From UBA7703 sp034926785 (GTDB lineage: Bacteria; Bacillota; Clostridia; Christensenellales; CAG-138), in assembly GCA_034926785.1 (NCBI GenBank), contig JAYFQU010000025.1:1-64000 (forward strand): 64,000 bases of DNA. The letters are read 5' to 3'. The position numbers and the translations under genes were made by a program. Below, piece after piece: positions 61,042 to 64,000 of the stretch (position 1 is its first letter; the number at the start of each line of letters is the position of its first letter). The notes under the pieces are model-generated. The model was not told where the DNA came from. It saw only the letters and a list, made by a program, of their open reading frames with translations, and did no database searches.

Positions 61042-62445
61042 ATGGAAACAACGACACAATCGGTGGCCCTGCCCGCCAAGCAAAACAAGATGGCCTATCA
61101 ACCGGAGGGCAAGCTGCTCTTTGGCATGGGCGCGCCGCTCGCTATCTCCATGATGGTGCAAGCGCTATACAACATTGTAGACAGTGTTTTTGTCTCCTAT
61201 CTCGGGGAAAACGCGCTGACCGCAATCACCCTCTCCTATCCGATTTTTATGCTCATGATCTCCGTCGCCGTCGGCACCGGCGTTGGCATCAACGCGCTGA
61301 TCTCCCGCAAACTCGGCGCAAAGCAGCATGCGGACGCGGAGAAAGCGGCGAGCAACGGCTTCTTCGTCATGCTGCTCTCCTCCGTGATCTTCATTCTCTT
61401 CGGCATCTTTGGCACGCGCCCGTTCATCGAAGCCTATACGAGCAATCCCGAAACGGCGGAGTACGGCGTTGCCTATCTTTCCATTATCATGATTTTTTCT
61501 GTCGGCCTGTTCATGCAGATCTATTGCGAACGTATCCTGCAGTCTCAGGGCATGAACCTCCAGGCGATGCTGGTGCAGATCATCGGCGCGGTGTTCAACA
61601 TCATCTTCGACCCGATCCTGATCTTCGGTCTGCTCGGCTTTCCGAAGCTTGGCATGGCGGGCGCGGCAATCGCCACCGTTGGCGGACAAATTCTTGCGAT
61701 GATCTGCTCCTTCGCCATTCTTGCCAGCAAGCGAAACGAGGTTCGGCTGCGGTTTAAGGGGTTCCGTCCGAGCGTTCCAATCATTCGGGATATCTACAGC
61801 GTTGGGTTGCCTTCCGTTATATTGCAGGCCATCGGAACCGTGATGACGCTGGTAATGAACGGCATCCTCATCGCCTTTACCGAGACGGCGGTTGCCGTAT
61901 TCGGGGTTTATTTCCGCGTCCAGTCCATCGCCCTCATGCCGCTGTTTGGCATGACCAACGCAGGCATGAGTATCCTCGCGTTTAACTATGGCGCGCAGAA
62001 TCGAAAGCGTATTCAGCGAACCTGGAAACTCATGCTCACCGCGGGCGTTATCATGATGGTCATCATGACCGCCGTGTTTATTCTCCTGCCGGATCAGATT
62101 CTGGGGCTCTTTAACGCCACGCCGGAGATGCTTCGCATCGGCCGGGCGGCGATGACCATCATTCCGCTCGGGCTGATTCTTGCGAGCGTGAGTATCTGCT
62201 GTTCCGTGATGTTCCAGGCTGTCGGTATGGGAACCTACAGCATGTATCTCTCGTTGGCGCGGCAGCTTATCGTGCTCGTCCCCGCCGCGTGGCTGCTCGC
62301 GCGCCTCTTTCACGAGGTTACCGCCGTTTGGTGGGCGTTCCCGATTGCGGAAGCGCTCACGATCATCGTCGCATTGATCATGTTCAGGCACCTTTACGAT
62401 CAGCGGGTTCGCACGCTCCCGCCGGAACCACCCGCAATCGCATAG
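61042..62445 (+). CDS. MATE-family efflux transporter
   Basis: 467 residues with twelve predicted membrane helices in two homologous halves (LGMGAPLAISMMVQALYNIVD by its ends LFGM and IVD near the start; VGLPSVILQ at the start of the second half). Na+ or H+ driven drug/organic cation export; DinF/NorM-like subgroup not resolvable. Start ATG 61042, upstream Met at 60976 lies in the terminator. Confidence 0.93.
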   Translation: METTTQSVALPAKQNKMAYQPEGKLLFGMGAPLAISMMVQALYNIVDSVFVSYLGENALTAITLSYPIFMLMISVAVGTGVGINALISRKLGAKQHADAEKAASNGFFVMLLSSVIFILFGIFGTRPFIEAYTSNPETAEYGVAYLSIIMIFSVGLFMQIYCERILQSQGMNLQAMLVQIIGAVFNIIFDPILIFGLLGFPKLGMAGAAIATVGGQILAMICSFAILASKRNEVRLRFKGFRPSVPIIRDIYSVGLPSVILQAIGTVMTLVMNGILIAFTETAVAVFGVYFRVQSIALMPLFGMTNAGMSILAFNYGAQNRKRIQRTWKLMLTAGVIMMVIMTAVFILLPDQILGLFNATPEMLRIGRAAMTIIPLGLILASVSICCSVMFQAVGMGTYSMYLSLARQLIVLVPAAWLLARLFHEVTAVWWAFPIAEALTIIVALIMFRHLYDQRVRTLPPEPPAIA

Positions 62446-62454
62446 CTCTTTGGA

Positions 62455-62475
62455 AGGCGCGGCAAAACCGCGCCT
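62455..62475 (+). terminator. Left copy of duplicated terminator hairpin (element A copy 5)
   Basis: 21-base hairpin AGGCGCGG/CCGCGCCT, nine bases after the MATE stop. Identical to 62646-62666. Confidence 0.9.
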
Positions 62476-62645
62476 CAGAGCATCAGCAAACCCAGTAGGG
62501 GGTTTGGGGGATTTCGAAAATCCCCCATGTTCCTTCAAATTCGGCGATTCATTCGCCGAATTTGTGAAAAAATGGCGCGATTCGCGTCATTTTAACCCAA
62601 AGTAAAACCCATCGGCAGAGTCCGCAGGACTTTGTCGATGGGCTG
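62476..62645 (-). mobile_element. Element A copy 5 (170 bp, complete)
   Basis: Begins CAGAGCATCAGCAAA and ends TTTGTCGATGGGCTG; same orientation as copy 2 and opposite to copies 1, 3 and 4. Flanked by perfect 21-base direct repeats that are each a whole terminator hairpin. Confidence 0.92.
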
Positions 62646-62669
62646 AGGCGCGGCAAAACCGCGCCTTTA
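62646..62669 (+). terminator. Right copy of duplicated terminator hairpin (element A copy 5)
   Basis: 21-base hairpin identical to 62455-62475, followed here by TTATC, the likely remainder of the original T-run. Confidence 0.9.
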
Positions 62670-62773
62670 TCGCGCGTTGCACGGCTTATGCGTAAAATTC
62701 AAATAAGTGTGCAGTCAAGCGTTGAAGTTCTCGCCGCAGTATGCGACAATAACGCAAAGGGGGATTAGACTCT

Positions 62774-63196
62774 ATGGAACGCATCGGAAAACAAGCCTAC
62801 TATCTCTCCATCGCTTCAGAGGTTGCAAAGCGCTCCACCTGCCTGAGGCGGCAATATGGCGCGGTCATCGTAAAAAACGATGAGATCATCGCTACGGGCT
62901 ATAACGGCGCGCCGCGCGGGGACGAAAACTGCTGCGATGTCGGCTCCTGCTGGCGGGATCGCAACAACATACCCCATGGCGAACAATATGAGAAGTGCGT
63001 CGCGGTGCACGCGGAAGCAAACGCAATTATCAGCGCGAGCCGCCACGAAATGCTCGGCAGCACGCTGTATCTTTCCGGGTTCGAAGGGTTCGATCGCCCG
63101 ATTGAAAACCCCGCGCCGTGCGTCATGTGTACGCGCCTGATTAAAAATGCGGGCATCGATCAAGTCATCAATTCACAGGGAGAAATCAAATTATGA
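62774..63196 (+). CDS. dCMP deaminase
   Basis: 140 residues. Zinc-binding HAEANAI and PAPCVMCTRLI, with CDVGSCWR in an insert typical of dCMP deaminases (ComEB/dctD type). It makes dUMP from dCMP, the substrate of the next gene's product. AAAGGGGG precedes the ATG. Overlaps the ThyX-like gene by four bases. Confidence 0.93.
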   Translation: MERIGKQAYYLSIASEVAKRSTCLRRQYGAVIVKNDEIIATGYNGAPRGDENCCDVGSCWRDRNNIPHGEQYEKCVAVHAEANAIISASRHEMLGSTLYLSGFEGFDRPIENPAPCVMCTRLIKNAGIDQVINSQGEIKL

Positions 63197-63951
63197 ATCA
63201 AATGCGGGTTGGGGACGGTAAGGTCGTTCTCCTTGCCGGCGGCGGGAAGGTATATACCGACGTCGCCGCGCGCTTCACGCGCAGCGAGCGGGGTCTGGAT
63301 GAAATCATCGCTTCGCCCTATAACGCCGAACTTGTGCGAAGCATCATTGAAAAGGGGCATCTTGCCGCAACGGAGTTTGACTATTTTCTCTTTGGAGTCG
63401 AGGGATATTCCCGAGTTACCGAAGTGCAGCTGGTTCGCAAGCGCCTCGCGAGTTACCTCATCAAGAGCGGTCGCGTGGATAAGGGCGGCAAGCGTGCTTA
63501 TGACGTCGTTCTGCCGGATTCCATTTTGCCCCACCGCGCTGATTGCACCCTGCCGGACGGAACAACGGTTTCTCTCGGCGCAGCAGACCTCCTCAGCATG
63601 CTGGAGGAGTGGTATAATGCCGGAGTTGAAAACGGTTATAAGGAAGAGGACCTGCGCTATCTTAAACCCCAGGCGACGGAGTTTAAGGCGCTCATCGGCA
63701 TGAATGCGCACGCGCTGCTGGATTGGTTTAAAATTCGCTGCTGCATGAACGCGCAAAGGGAGATTCGCGACCTTGCAATGAAGATGATGCGCCTCTGCAA
63801 AGAAGCCGCCCCCGCGCTCTTTGAGGATGCGGGCGCGAGCTGCGTCTCCCTCGGCTATTGCCCGGAAAACGAGTTTCAAAACCCCGCCTGCCATATCATC
63901 CGCAAAAAAGATGCGTTGGAGTTGTTGAGGAATGCCGCAAAGCACACGTAA
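63193..63951 (+). CDS. thyX: ThyX-like FAD-dependent thymidylate synthase
   Basis: 252 residues. The ThyX motif RHRxxSxxxxSxR appears as RKRLASYLIKSGR, with Lys for the His. NAHALLDWFKIRCCMNAQREIRDLA matches the C-terminal ThyX block (shown here by NAHALLDWF and AQREIRDLA). It would methylate dUMP using methylene-tetrahydrofolate and FAD; the coupling with dCMP deaminase supports this strongly. The H-to-K change leaves activity to be tested. Confidence 0.82.
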   Translation: MNQMRVGDGKVVLLAGGGKVYTDVAARFTRSERGLDEIIASPYNAELVRSIIEKGHLAATEFDYFLFGVEGYSRVTEVQLVRKRLASYLIKSGRVDKGGKRAYDVVLPDSILPHRADCTLPDGTTVSLGAADLLSMLEEWYNAGVENGYKEEDLRYLKPQATEFKALIGMNAHALLDWFKIRCCMNAQREIRDLAMKMMRLCKEAAPALFEDAGASCVSLGYCPENEFQNPACHIIRKKDALELLRNAAKHT

Positions 63952-64000
63952 AAGACATATCGTCTGTAAAAAATGTAAAACGCGCTTTTCGGGCACCTAT
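63932..64000 (+). CDS. Start of a zinc-ribbon-like ORF (cut by window edge)
   Basis: 23 codons, open to the window end, beginning MPQSTRKRHIVCKKCKTRF. One CxxC pair is visible, as in zinc-ribbon proteins. TTGAGG lies just before the ATG, which overlaps the end of the ThyX-like gene by 20 bases. The rest is outside the window. Confidence 0.45.
   Translation, partial: MPQSTRKRHIVCKKCKTRFSGTY

Noticed and set aside
61165..62538. Minus-strand open frame of 457 codons
   Set aside because: Antisense to the MATE gene and runs into element A; Asp/His/Gly/Arg-rich with no hydrophobic pattern or start signal.
1..64000. CRISPR arrays, tRNA and rRNA genes, prophage
   Set aside because: Looked for regularly spaced repeats, cloverleaf sequences, rRNA blocks and phage structural genes; none seen. 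The repeats present are dispersed, not arrayed.

Overview
The window looks like a chromosomal segment of a fairly GC-rich, anaerobic, Gram-positive-type bacterium of the Clostridia (Bacillota). The evidence is a complete six-gene Rnf complex, a CdaA/CdaR c-di-AMP module, a YtvI-like membrane protein, a clostridial-type long HflX, clostripain-type C11 peptidase, a T-box leader for cysteine, a LacI-controlled maltodextrin-type ABC importer, and many lipoproteins. TTG is used often as a start codon. I cannot name the species; an uncultured Christensenellales/Oscillospirales-like clostridium is a guess.

Layout. 0-9 kb: mntP, free-Met-sulfoxide reductase, a YtvI-like permease, a TIM-barrel amidohydrolase, a glycerophosphodiesterase, an FAD dehydrogenase, then cdaA-cdaR (both minus). 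9-20.7 kb: an ART-like unknown, a membrane-anchored C11 peptidase, a lipoprotein alkaline phosphatase, a beta-CASP nuclease, a DUF5050 lipoprotein and glutamine-dependent NAD synthase. 20.9-30.5 kb: a two-gene ABC exporter, HflX with a JAMM-like N-terminal domain, and a MarR-regulated heterodimeric ABC exporter. 30.5-42.7 kb: cysS and cysE behind a T-box, proS, a degenerate-GGDEF/EAL protein, dTDP-sugar and polyprenyl-phosphate sugar transferase genes (one a fusion), a DUF368/PopT-type translocase and a DUF2271 lipoprotein. 43-49.3 kb: LacI regulator, solute-binding protein, two permeases and malQ, a maltodextrin uptake and breakdown cluster. 49.5-53.1 kb: AraC-GyrI regulator, SRAP (HMCES/YedK) protein, PAP2-like membrane protein, exported metallophosphoesterase. 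53.1-58.1 kb: rnfCDGEAB. 58.2-64 kb: a catalytically dead amidase-like protein, a phospholipase C-like protein, a SLOG protein, a MATE exporter, dCMP deaminase plus ThyX-like thymidylate synthase, and the start of a zinc-ribbon ORF.

The most unusual feature is not a gene. A 169-171 bp multi-hairpin repeat (element A) is present five times (1-139, 9842-10011, 16073-16243, 49354-49522, 62476-62645), in both orientations, each time at a rho-independent terminator. It has about 16 bp imperfect terminal inverted repeats. In the three complete young copies the host terminator hairpin itself (29, 34 and 21 bp, different at each locus) is duplicated as a direct repeat on both sides. This looks like a small non-autonomous mobile element that targets terminator hairpins and duplicates exactly the hairpin. 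A second repeat family (B, about 143 bp) occurs at 23442-23584 and 47589-47731 with a fragment at 16244-16320.

A second pattern is regulatory: several genes (12771, 51833, 59565, perhaps 61042 and 37095) have a plausible promoter whose -10 box lies only 5-11 bases before the start codon and no Shine-Dalgarno sequence, suggesting leaderless or nearly leaderless mRNAs, while operon-internal genes have strong Shine-Dalgarno sites.
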